18,771 nucleotides of DNA from Pleurocapsa sp. MO_226.B13 (GTDB taxonomy: Bacteria > Cyanobacteriota > Cyanobacteriia > Cyanobacteriales > Xenococcaceae): the NCBI GenBank assembly GCA_030064795.1, contig JASJEI010000286.1, positions 1-18,771 on the forward strand, given 5' to 3'. This document shows, piece by piece, positions 6,771 through 13,882 of the stretch. Numbering within the stretch: position 1 is the first letter of the stretch; the number at the start of each line of letters is the position of its first letter. A program made the translations under genes and the position numbers. Below the pieces are notes generated by a model that was not told where the DNA came from, made no database searches, and was given only the letters and a program-made list of their open reading frames with translations.

Positions 6771-6861
6771 TTGATAATTATTCCTAATAAATAATTATTA
6801 CTTCCCAAATATTCCCCAACAAAAGGAACTAGAGTATTTCCAGATCGACTGGGACTATCAA
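6771..6861 (-). promoter_or_regulatory. A/T stem-loop with AGG in the loop ahead of the exoribonuclease
   Basis: ATAATTATT (6774-6782) and AATAATTAT (6790-6798) form a perfect 9-bp inverted repeat. In the minus-strand transcript the 7-base loop is TATTAGG, the only Shine-Dalgarno-like bases near the ATG at 6770. A weak stem placing the ribosome-binding bases in a loop could tune translation. The function is not shown. Confidence 0.3.
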
Positions 6862-7635
6862 CTAAAGGGATCTGCTGAATAAACTTGCCACCGAGCCAAC
6901 TTTCCCGATTAATCGATAGAGTTTTGCCGATTCTTCTTTCGCACCATTGTTTTCTAGATCCAGACGATAAAAGCCATTACTTTCAAATCCCTCATAACCT
7001 TTAAAACTGTAGGTATTCTTGTTATTTTCAGTCAGACCATATTGGTAATAAGCACCCCGATAGTTTCTAAAGCGCACCCCAATCTCGCATTTTTGATAGT
7101 CGTTACTTCTCCAGTTAAATCTTTCTTTAGATGCCAACCCAAACACAAAATAACGACTATCGCTCGAACAATACCAAATAAAACTCGTGGTTTTGACTTT
7201 GCTCCTGCTATCCCAAGCTAAAGCAGGAAACGCCAAATACCCTTTAGACTTAGTATAGATACCGTTATTTTTAGATAGCGGGGCGACATTTTTATAATAC
7301 AAAATATCTAGGTTATCCCAGTCAGCAACATTATTCCCCAGGGTCAATTCATTCAAATTGTTAAAAGGCAAAACCCCTAACTGTTTTGTTTCTTCTGTAG
7401 TTGCCGTTGTCCCCGTTTCAGGATCTAGTAATTGCGCGATCGCCTTTTCAGTTTCATTACCAGTCGCTAAAACTGCTTCACTGTCGCTCATCTGCACCCA
7501 AGTATTACTGCTCCAGCGATAAGTTGTGTCTGGAGGCAATTTGGGAACGGCAATCAAAGCAGGATCGGATAGTTCGACTGCACTTATTTTGGCAAAGTAA
7601 CCAGTTTCTTTATTCACATATATAAAACCAGCCAT
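6862..7635 (-). CDS. Probable virion surface / fibre-associated protein (257 aa)
   Basis: I chose the ATG at 7635 because AAGGAG lies eight bases upstream and the start overlaps the previous gene's stop by one base (TGATG). A start 13 codons earlier is open but lacks support. The N-terminus, AGFIYVNKETGYFAKISAVE, then LPPDTTYRWSSNTWVQMSD, resembles short phage modules that describe a parameter and its value in tail and fibre proteins. The C-terminal ~150 residues are aromatic-rich strands (Trp, Tyr, Phe with SSDSRYFVFGLASKERFNW) that look like a beta-sandwich or lectin-like fold. It is probably a spike or fibre tip component acting with the preceding protein. The family is not recognised. Confidence 0.6.
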   Translation of the reverse strand: MAGFIYVNKETGYFAKISAVELSDPALIAVPKLPPDTTYRWSSNTWVQMSDSEAVLATGNETEKAIAQLLDPETGTTATTEETKQLGVLPFNNLNELTLGNNVADWDNLDILYYKNVAPLSKNNGIYTKSKGYLAFPALAWDSRSKVKTTSFIWYCSSDSRYFVFGLASKERFNWRSNDYQKCEIGVRFRNYRGAYYQYGLTENNKNTYSFKGYEGFESNGFYRLDLENNGAKEESAKLYRLIGKVGSVASLFSRSL

Positions 7636-8942
7636 CAAGATTTTCTCCTTGTCGCTCGAACATAAACCAGCCAATTATTAGGATTTAAATTGAACTCATT
7701 TAAATTGCCCTCTTTTCTAGTAATGCTGATGCCGTTATTGCCAATTTGCAGATAAATATTATCACCGTCAACCGATACCGTCGCTCTACGAGAAAGCAAA
7801 GCTCTTTCCCCTATCACCCAACCATTTTGATTTGATGTGCAGACAGCCCATGCCTGGATCTGATACCAGTCTGTTGTCGGGTCAAAATCATCCCAATCGT
7901 GGGGAAAAACCACTTCTGCACCGTTAATATAGTTAAGTTCTGGCGAACTATAAGTTTCATATCTCTGAGCAAGTTCGGCGATCTCAACAGCATTTTTAAT
8001 AATGGTGTTGAGATTTATCCACTCAATTTCTTTATTAATTCCTTGGATTCTAAATGCTAGATCGGCAGTGCTAGAAGACGAAGTTCCATCGGCTCTGACA
8101 ATTCCAGAGTTTTCATTTCTAATTCGATCTGTTTTTTGGACTAATCTAAAATCCTTGTCTACCTTAGATATTCGCCAGCTATAAGTCTTATTTTCTTCTA
8201 GTAAAAGCGGCTCAAAAGCAAAATCAACAAAAGACTCCCTGCTGCTTCTAATACTAGCTGTTCTTAAAGAAGTGGCGATAATATTTCCAACTCCATTGTC
8301 AGAATTAACCACCTCCAGTCGCATTTCGACGAGATCGCTGAAACTAGTCTCTCCTACTACCATTACTGAAATTTGATCGACTATAACCTTTGTGCTAAAA
8401 GTAAAACTTTGATAGCGAGTCGATATAAAATCATTTATTTGAGGATTAGATATAGTAGTGGTCGAACTGATTCCAACCAAAGACTGAGATGTTTTGTTTT
8501 TTACTACCTTCCAAACTTCTGAGTTGTAACTCCATTCAGTACCTTCAGGATAATCATCTTCTGTTGTCGGAGCGCGATTAAGGGTTAAGCGACCTAGGAA
8601 TCTTGTTATCCAATCGCCAAAAGTATTGTAGATACTACCGTCTTCAGAACTAACGATCGCATTTTCGATAAATTCTTCGCTACTACCATTAAATACTTGG
8701 ATTGCGTTTGGTTGGGAATTTAAAATATAGCGATCGCCTGAATTCAAGCCAGTCGGTGTAGTATCGAAGACCCCTACGATTGGTTCGACAAAATAGCGAT
8801 CTCTCTGCTCACCCGTATCCAATCTCTCATCTAACTTCTCAATTACAGTCTGCAAAGCAGCTTCAGAAACCCCCTCGACCAAATCGGCGTTAGTGTCATC
8901 GAAGGTAATTTTGTCGGCTTTTCTTCTGAATTCAATAGACAT
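7635..8942 (-). CDS. Probable tail spike / baseplate fibre protein (435 aa)
   Basis: This is a beta-rich structural protein. Residues about 55-90 (TPTGLNSGDRYIL, then AIQVFNGSSEEFI) match the GDRY-type module seen near the N-termini of many phage tail-spike proteins (DUF2793-like). Residues 130-150 (PEGTEWSYNSEVWKVV) repeat the same type of module. The centre (about 170-300) is a Ser/Thr-rich beta domain. The C-terminal ~80 residues (VFPHDWDDFDPTTDWYQIQA and onward) look like a further small domain. The start has no clear Shine-Dalgarno sequence and lies six bases from the arm of the inverted repeat around the upstream pseudogene. It overlaps the next gene by one base. Assignment is by module look only. 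Confidence 0.6.
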   Translation of the reverse strand: MSIEFRRKADKITFDDTNADLVEGVSEAALQTVIEKLDERLDTGEQRDRYFVEPIVGVFDTTPTGLNSGDRYILNSQPNAIQVFNGSSEEFIENAIVSSEDGSIYNTFGDWITRFLGRLTLNRAPTTEDDYPEGTEWSYNSEVWKVVKNKTSQSLVGISSTTTISNPQINDFISTRYQSFTFSTKVIVDQISVMVVGETSFSDLVEMRLEVVNSDNGVGNIIATSLRTASIRSSRESFVDFAFEPLLLEENKTYSWRISKVDKDFRLVQKTDRIRNENSGIVRADGTSSSSTADLAFRIQGINKEIEWINLNTIIKNAVEIAELAQRYETYSSPELNYINGAEVVFPHDWDDFDPTTDWYQIQAWAVCTSNQNGWVIGERALLSRRATVSVDGDNIYLQIGNNGISITRKEGNLNEFNLNPNNWLVYVRATRRKS

Positions 8943-8947
8943 CTTTT

Positions 8948-9401
8948 GTAATTCGTAATTCGTAATTATTTTTGTTTGAGTTTTTTGGTTGATGAAACCA
9001 AGATTTTACCTATTTCATTTGCTTCATTTAATAATGGCTGAAATCTTTCTTTTGGTACTAAATTAGATTCGATCAACAATTCAATACAATACTGACTTTC
9101 TCGGCATTATTTTAAGCCAACTTCAAGTTTGTTGATAAAGTCTTTAGTGGATTGCGCTGATTGAGCCTCTCTTACAATAGATCAGACACTTGTGGCACTT
9201 CTAAATAATTGTTTGCCGATAATTTTGCACTCCTCATTTTGCTGTTTTAACCAGCCATAAGCCTTGATAATTCTTAATGCAAATTGCTTGGTTATTTCCG
9301 TTATAGAAGTATAATTATTTATAGTTAAAATTGATTGTAGTAATCAAATTTTAACATTAAGCCTGGGTGAAACCTGGGCTTAATTACGAATTACGAATTA
9401 C
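8948..9401. repeat. Perfect 21-base inverted repeat (TAATTCG type) around a pseudogene
   Basis: Bases 8948-8968 (GTAATTCGTAATTCGTAATT, then A) are the exact reverse complement of 9381-9401. They are built from TAATTCG heptamers, and the arms enclose 412 bases that hold one broken gene. The left arm contains the pseudogene's stop codon and ends five bases before the ATG of the next gene. A second small hairpin, TTAAGCCTGGGT-GAA-ACCTGGGCTTAA (9357-9383), sits inside the right arm. Confidence 0.8.
8966..9325 (-). pseudogene. Broken four-helix-bundle (23S intervening-sequence-protein-like) gene
   Basis: One frame of the minus strand reads TEITKQFALRIIKAYGWLKQ and onward, then GKQLFRSATSV, a TGA stop (9182-9184), SIVREAQSAQSTKDFINKLE, then VGLK, a TAA stop (9107-9109), CRESQYCIELLIESNLVPKE, and RFQPLLNEANEIGKILVSST to a final TAA at 8966-8968. 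This follows the usual layout of the four-helix-bundle/IVP family: KQFALRI, LxRSxTSIGANxREA, SKxDFIxKLxIxxKEAxExxYWxELL. The first stop falls where Gly is expected (GGA to TGA) and the second where Glu is expected (GAA to TAA). No start codon is found at the 5' end, so the gene is dead. It fills the inverted-repeat loop described above. Confidence 0.8.
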
Positions 9402-9404
9402 GAA

Positions 9405-9773
9405 TTATATTGCATAAGTAATATACAAACTCCCCGCAGTCACTTCATAAGCGATCGCGTCGTAACCGCTCGTCAAAACAGGGAAAGAAATCTGTTGAAG
9501 TTCGTCTGTGTAAGCAGTACCTTGGATTGTTCCCGTCCCGCCTGGGGGAATGGCAAAAGTAGCATATTTAGCCCCTGCTGGAATCGTGCCATTGCCAACC
9601 TCCGCAATAATAAAGTTAGCAGTGGGCAAGGTGGCAGAACTACCCCCGTCGCTCCCTCCACTTCCCGATTCAATTAACCTCAAACAAAGCGCACCGATCG
9701 CAACTGCGATCGAGTAATCGTTGTTGCGATATTCTTGGAATTTTTGAACGTCAAGATCTATCTGGGAAACCAT
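9405..9773 (-). CDS. Small beta-rich virion protein (122 aa)
   Basis: Residues 1-40 are helical (VSQIDLDVQKFQEYRNNDYS) and are followed by a Gly/Ser linker (SGSGGSDGGSS). Residues 50-122 form a small repeating-strand domain with the pattern GTIPAGAKYATF, GGTGTIQGTAY, QQISFPV, AIAYEVTAGSLYITYAI. This short domain is common in phage neck, head-fibre and tail proteins and probably decorates a larger oligomer through the N-terminal helix. It starts two bases after the helix-hairpin-helix gene, so the two are co-translated. The Gly/Ser linker suggests a flexible surface display. It is not assigned to a named family. Confidence 0.6.
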   Translation of the reverse strand: MVSQIDLDVQKFQEYRNNDYSIAVAIGALCLRLIESGSGGSDGGSSATLPTANFIIAEVGNGTIPAGAKYATFAIPPGGTGTIQGTAYTDELQQISFPVLTSGYDAIAYEVTAGSLYITYAI

Positions 9774-9775
9774 AA

Positions 9776-10231
9776 CTAATTAAGAGAAATGCGATCGCTA
9801 AAATTTTCCCATTTGCGATTACCTTTAAGTGGGACTCTTTTATCGAGGTCGGCATAATCGCCAAATTCCCCCTTTTCCCTTTCCTCTAGGACTTTTTGAG
9901 CGGTAGACATTGTAATGCCATCAATGGCTGCTAACTGGTCAACTGTAGCAGTAGCAATATTTAATTTTTCCTTTTCTTCTTCCAGAATTACTGGTTTAGG
10001 AGGATTGTAATTATCCTTCTTCTGGTTGGGAGTCGAGCCTCCTACCTTTACCTTTTGTTCTTTTAGGGAATTGTGGTAATTTGGGGTAGCTAGGTCTACT
10101 CCTTCGGAACTTCTAATTACCAAATCGGGATTATTGCGAATGGCTTCGGGAAGATCGATATCGCGATAAACCCCTGCGTAATAAGCATTGCCCTTGTAGG
10201 CGGTAAATCTTTTTAATTTTATTTGTACCAT
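9776..10231 (-). CDS. Helix-hairpin-helix (ComEA-like) protein in head operon (151 aa)
   Basis: The C-terminal domain (about residues 90-150) reads LNIATATVDQLAAIDGITMS, then TAQKVLEEREKGEFGDYADL. That is the ComEA-type helix-hairpin-helix pattern: N-x-A-(T/S)-x-x-x-L, G-I-(G/T), A-x-x-I/V-x-x-x-R, G-x-F, L. Such domains bind duplex DNA without sequence preference. Residues 1-45 (VQIKLKRFTAYKGNAYYAGV and onward) are strand-rich like small head or tail completion proteins, and residues 60-88 are a Lys/Pro/Glu-rich linker. Its place directly after the major capsid gene suggests a head-completion or DNA-exit protein that touches packaged DNA. The HhH call is solid; the virion role is inference. 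Confidence 0.72.
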   Translation of the reverse strand: MVQIKLKRFTAYKGNAYYAGVYRDIDLPEAIRNNPDLVIRSSEGVDLATPNYHNSLKEQKVKVGGSTPNQKKDNYNPPKPVILEEEKEKLNIATATVDQLAAIDGITMSTAQKVLEEREKGEFGDYADLDKRVPLKGNRKWENFSDRISLN

Positions 10232-10234
10232 TTT

Positions 10235-10304
10235 TAACTCGTAACTCGTAACTCGTAACGCATAACTAATGTTAATAATTACTCATTACTAATTACTAAC
10301 CTCC
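10235..10304. repeat. TAACTCG and ATTACTA heptamer repeats between capsid and HhH genes
   Basis: Three and a half TAACTCG units (10235-10260) are followed by a degenerate ATTACTA/C run (about 10274-10302). They occupy the 81-base spacer after the major capsid stop, the only sizeable gap between the protease and the 122-residue gene. This is the same repeat family as at 2214-2322. The spacer could set capsid over downstream expression, but no terminator is evident. Confidence 0.65.
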
Positions 10305-10312
10305 AATAAAAA

Positions 10313-11497
10313 TTATCCTGCCAATACTTTTAACGCGCCAATGCGTCGATTATCCGTTACCCAGGGTAACATTCTGCCTGCTGCCAAGCTTCGGCACTGC
10401 GGGGGCGATAGCTGCATTAATTCGTCGGAATAGACAAAAATACCGCCTTTGGGCTTCATCTTATTGGCTCTGCGCGTGCCAAACCCGTTTCTTCTCCCCA
10501 TAGCACTTTCTAAAGTCAAGCCCCAAACCCGTTCGACTGACTTGGGATTGACTATCGATACCGTATGAGAAGGATTATAGGGGAAGCGCATCGATCGCCC
10601 TGGTTCGATTTCTAGTTCGTATTGAGCATCGAATTGAATGATTTTTGGCAGTGCCATAATCTCTTCGCTCATACGGTCTAAGATTTTGCGAGTTACCCTA
10701 GTAGGCAAGTTGCTGGTGGGATGGGAATTAATTAAGCCCATGCTGGCTGCATATTCGGCAGTAGACCTTTGTCTGATTAAATTGGTAATATTTTCCTCAC
10801 TCATGGTATAGGCTTCTGGGTAGTAGCCGTTAATCCGATAAAAAGCACGGGAATGGTCGATTAAATTCTCAATGCCGTTTGCCGTATCGTGATTGTCCCA
10901 AGTCGCAGCACCAGTGAGGGGGTCGGGGAACAGTTCGGGGTAGGTATCGTAGTCAACGCTAATCGATACATTTGTTCTGGGGTCGGTAAAGCGAATTTTA
11001 CCCGTAGACCAAACTTGAGCGGTTAAGAGGTTGCCCAATTTAAAGACTTTGGTTTCTAAATCCCTAACCGTACCGAAAAGGAAATCAACAAAAGTATCGG
11101 GGATAGCCTTACTTTGACGAAACTGATACATCATTTTCATCGTTTCTTCGTCAAAGACGTGGGAAAGAGTAATTTTGCCCATACCACCTTGAACCGAAAT
11201 CAGTTCACCCATCGAAGTGGTCGGTACTTCTCCCCCAGTAGCGGTTAAAGAACCAATGGTCATATTGCGCTTGAGTTTAAACTGAAGCACATCAAAGCTA
11301 TCGGCTTCGATATAGGGAGAATAGCTATCGAAGATCTGGAACTGCCCTAACACTTCCTTATCGGGCATTTGGTTGTGGTTTTTAAAGTGCGTTTCTTTAT
11401 CTGGATCGATTAAGAAAGCGTGGGTGTTGTCAATCACCCGATCTAGTCTGGGCTTGTAATGGGCTGAAGTTAATAACTGCTGAATTGATTCAAACAT
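10313..11497 (-). CDS. Major capsid protein, lambda gpE type (394 aa)
   Basis: This is the shell-forming coat protein of the HK97 fold, phage_cap_E (lambda gpE-like) family. Marks seen are the E-loop/N-arm region (SPYIEADSFDVLQFKLKRNM), the spine-helix stretch SLTATGGEVPTTSMGELISV, and the segment LETKVFKLGNLLTAQVWSTG with GKIRF after it. A central TWDNHDTANGIENLIDHSRA precedes a helix, and a C-terminal SVERVWGLTLESAMGRRNGF then GGIFVYSDELMQLSPP complete the pattern. The length fits the family. No leader peptide of scaffolding size is present at the N-terminus; a separate scaffold-like gene lies two genes upstream. It starts six bases after the decoration-type gene. Confidence 0.85.
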   Translation of the reverse strand: MFESIQQLLTSAHYKPRLDRVIDNTHAFLIDPDKETHFKNHNQMPDKEVLGQFQIFDSYSPYIEADSFDVLQFKLKRNMTIGSLTATGGEVPTTSMGELISVQGGMGKITLSHVFDEETMKMMYQFRQSKAIPDTFVDFLFGTVRDLETKVFKLGNLLTAQVWSTGKIRFTDPRTNVSISVDYDTYPELFPDPLTGAATWDNHDTANGIENLIDHSRAFYRINGYYPEAYTMSEENITNLIRQRSTAEYAASMGLINSHPTSNLPTRVTRKILDRMSEEIMALPKIIQFDAQYELEIEPGRSMRFPYNPSHTVSIVNPKSVERVWGLTLESAMGRRNGFGTRRANKMKPKGGIFVYSDELMQLSPPQCRSLAAGRMLPWVTDNRRIGALKVLAG

Positions 11498-11503
11498 ATC
11501 GGT

Positions 11504-12421
11504 CTAACTACCGTAGGTTGGCATGAATTTAAGTGTGGGCAGGGCAGAAACAATGTTGCCGTCGAGATAGGGGACTGCTTTGGTGTTGATATTGGCGGTA
11601 TCGTAGGCAGCTAGATCGCCTACCAATTCCAGACCCCAGTCATCGGTTAAATATTTAGTGTGGGCGACAATTCCCAGTGGGCGGGCGTTAATTACGCCGA
11701 TTTTCGCCCCAATATCGTGGGAGTTATTACCAGCAGCAGGAGTAATAGTTAAAGTACCCGCTCCTCCCGCAACCTGGATGCTTAACGCCCCCGTACCAAC
11801 TACCGAACCAGAAGTAGTAAAGATCTGCCCCGTTTCTTTGGCAGTAATAGTTAGGGAGGTAGCATCAATAGCGATATCTACTGCATCAATACTGCTAAAG
11901 TGCGATCGCCTTTGATCTGTTAACGCTGAGGAGAGTAGTTGCAGTAGATCGGCAACATCTGTGGTAGTGGCTGTTACCGCAATACTCATCTCTTCAAATT
12001 GCAGATTAAAGACATCCCCAATGGCGATCGCACTGGGAGTAAGAGTTACTTGAAATTTTTCTACTCCAGGATTAACCGCAGTTACAGTACCGAGTTCTTG
12101 GGTAGCGTTATTTACTGCCTGTTGTTCTGCTAGTAAATTAAAACTACTATCGCCAATTTCATAAAGCACGTCTCCAGGCAGAAATACCCAGGGATTATCT
12201 ACAATTACAGAAGGATCTGCTGCGGTGTAGGGAGAAATAATATTGGCTCTAGCTAGAAGGCGATTATCTGAAGTTAAAAAACTACCTGCGGGGATTTTTT
12301 TATATTCCCCCACTTTAGATACTGCTTCGGGGTTAATATAAGCCTGGTAGAGACTGTTAACATTATTGTTGTTGTAGAGAATTGGGCGGTCGAATTGATA
12401 ACGCCTTTCGTTTAAGTACAT
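11504..12421 (-). CDS. Probable head decoration protein with inserted beta domain (305 aa)
   Basis: The position just upstream of the major capsid gene is that of lambda gpD-like decoration proteins. The N-terminal ~100 residues support this: GEYKKIPAGSFLT, then NRLLARANIISPY, then WVFLPGDVLYEIG, a pattern of small head-decoration or capsid-stabilising proteins. Decoration proteins are usually 110-150 residues; here an extra block (about residues 108-228) interrupts, with IAIGDVFNLQFEEMSIAVTA, TDVADLLQLLSSAL and SLTITAKETGQIFTTS. This is a beta-alpha-beta module common in phage tail proteins. The flanking fold resumes with HDIGAKIGVINARPLGIVA. Enlarged decoration proteins of this kind could display an adhesive domain on the capsid. 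The exact family is not proven. Confidence 0.55.
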   Translation of the reverse strand: MYLNERRYQFDRPILYNNNNVNSLYQAYINPEAVSKVGEYKKIPAGSFLTSDNRLLARANIISPYTAADPSVIVDNPWVFLPGDVLYEIGDSSFNLLAEQQAVNNATQELGTVTAVNPGVEKFQVTLTPSAIAIGDVFNLQFEEMSIAVTATTTDVADLLQLLSSALTDQRRSHFSSIDAVDIAIDATSLTITAKETGQIFTTSGSVVGTGALSIQVAGGAGTLTITPAAGNNSHDIGAKIGVINARPLGIVAHTKYLTDDWGLELVGDLAAYDTANINTKAVPYLDGNIVSALPTLKFMPTYGS

Positions 12422-12425
12422 ATTT

Positions 12426-13400
12426 CTAAATCAGTCCGTTACGGTTAATAAAATCTTGAGCTTCGGTTTCAGCAGCGCGATCGATAACCTGAACGCCACT
12501 ATCGTCTTGAGGGAATTCGCCAAACTGAATTACCTGCCCGCGATCGCTTGCTACGCTCAAATAGTATGAGATACGGTCTACTTGAGTTTCGGGAGCAACA
12601 TTATTAGCAGCACAAGCTGCGCTAAATAATGCCACTCCTTCTTCGCGGTCTACAGATTTACCGAATAACTTATTTTTCTCAAAAGGAGTCAAGCTCCCCT
12701 CTTGAACCAGGAGTGATGCCTGACGTTCCAAACCGCGCAAAACATCTCCCAATTCCTGTTGTTGCTTCAGGGCGTTGAACTCGGCTTTAAGCTGACTGAT
12801 TTCCGAACTATTTTGTAATACCTCTACGGGAGTAGTAGATTCATCCGCCGAAAATTGCGCCACTTCGTTAATAGCATTGGCAGCCAGGCTCATAAACTCC
12901 TTGAATCCCGCTTCCGATTGAGTGGCACTAAAACAGGCCGTAATACTATTTGCCGTATCAGTATCGGGGACAGCTTCTCCCAGAATCAGACGTTCGACTT
13001 CTGGCTGAGATAAACCCGTAGCAGATGCGATCGCGCTCTTGCCTGCCTGGGGGGTTTCGTATTCTTCGGCGATTAAATTACTCAGGGTCATACCCATCGC
13101 TTGAGAAAAACTAATTGTCTGATTATCAGCAGAATATTCGTCCATAGCTTCGATTTCAAGATCGAAGATCTCTAGATTCATTTCTGCCGATTCGGTAATT
13201 ACCTGGGCGATCGCAGCATCGGTTTCAGCTTCACCCATCTGCCCTTCTTCTTCAGCGTCCATCAATTCTTCTAGGGCGTTTTTAGTATTGGCCGCATTAA
13301 TTACAAACTCGTCGATCTGATCGATTTCGTTGTCTTCTAAGTCTGCATCGCAAAGGATGGCGATCGCGGCTGCTAAATCTTCTTGAGTATATTTCATCAT
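12426..13400 (-). CDS. Probable capsid scaffolding protein (324 aa)
   Basis: This is a strongly acidic, Glu/Asp/Gln/Ala-rich, mostly helical protein lying between protease-linked genes and the decoration and capsid genes, the classical place of a scaffold. A coiled-coil-like stretch, ISQLKAEFNALKQQQELGDV (about residues 203-222), precedes LERQASLLVQEGSLTPFEKN, a C-terminal pattern shared with the scaffold part of Mu-like protease/scaffold proteins. The N-terminal half is unusually rich in acid and Ala (MDAEEEGQMGEAETDAAIAQ). The start overlaps the stop of the upstream paralog by four bases (ATGA). No catalytic motif is seen. A scaffold fits composition and context, but the family is not recognised directly. 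Confidence 0.6.
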   Translation of the reverse strand: MMKYTQEDLAAAIAILCDADLEDNEIDQIDEFVINAANTKNALEELMDAEEEGQMGEAETDAAIAQVITESAEMNLEIFDLEIEAMDEYSADNQTISFSQAMGMTLSNLIAEEYETPQAGKSAIASATGLSQPEVERLILGEAVPDTDTANSITACFSATQSEAGFKEFMSLAANAINEVAQFSADESTTPVEVLQNSSEISQLKAEFNALKQQQELGDVLRGLERQASLLVQEGSLTPFEKNKLFGKSVDREEGVALFSAACAANNVAPETQVDRISYYLSVASDRGQVIQFGEFPQDDSGVQVIDRAAETEAQDFINRNGLI

Positions 13401-13882
13401 CTACGTTTTCTTTTTTTTCTAGTTGCCAAATAACCAGCAGCACCGCCAGCTAAGACTGTACCGCCTGCTGCAATGGCTGCGGTTTTAGGGTTGGATTTGA
13501 CCAGGTTTACTGCTTGTCCGCCGTACTTTTGACCAGCAGCCATCCCTGCTGTGCCGATACCAGCAGCACCAGTAGCCAGTTTGCCAGCAGTGCTTTTACC
13601 TGCCTTGAGTATCGACTGACCGACCATTACTGCTTTACCGCCTACATTTCTAATGTGTCCCTTCCTTACCCCTGGGGTGGAAGTTGCTTTTGCCTTGGCA
13701 GGGTTTTTAACAGGATCTTTGGGAAACCAAGAATCTTGGGTTGCTGCTTTAGGAGTAATTTCTATTTCGGGGGTTTTTCTGGCTTTGGGGAAATAATATC
13801 TAGCACCACCAGCACCAGTTTCTAAACCTGCAAAATCTGCTGATTGATAATCCCCAATAGAGAATATTGAGTAATACTTCAT
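13397..13882 (-). CDS. Gly/Ala-rich basic-tailed virion protein, paralog 2 (161 aa)
   Basis: This is the second copy of a tandem pair. Residues 1-18 (MKYYSIFSIGDYQSADFA) match the first copy's N-terminus. A divergent, Pro/Lys-rich section follows (about 19-68, with KNPAKAKATSTPGVRKGHIR). The C-terminal ~90 residues are nearly identical to the first copy: GGKAVMVGQSILKAGKSTAG, a Gly/Ala stretch, NPKTAAIAAGGTVLAGGAAG as a possible membrane-type segment, and the end YLATRKKRKRR. The gene starts directly after the first copy's stop and overlaps the scaffold start. The pair may be internal head proteins or membrane-active ejection proteins; no family is recognised. Divergence in the middle suggests the two copies have split in role. 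Confidence 0.7.
   Translation of the reverse strand: MKYYSIFSIGDYQSADFAGLETGAGGARYYFPKARKTPEIEITPKAATQDSWFPKDPVKNPAKAKATSTPGVRKGHIRNVGGKAVMVGQSILKAGKSTAGKLATGAAGIGTAGMAAGQKYGGQAVNLVKSNPKTAAIAAGGTVLAGGAAGYLATRKKRKRR

Noticed and set aside
7636..7674. Upstream start for the 257-residue protein
   Set aside because: The ATG at 7635 has AAGGAG at the right distance and a TGATG junction with the preceding gene; the upstream extension lies inside that gene without a ribosome-binding site.
8966..9325. Four-helix-bundle relic as the accessory (Avd) gene of a diversity-generating retroelement
   Set aside because: No reverse transcriptase and no template/variable repeat pair are seen; neither fibre gene shows a near-copy of a template region.
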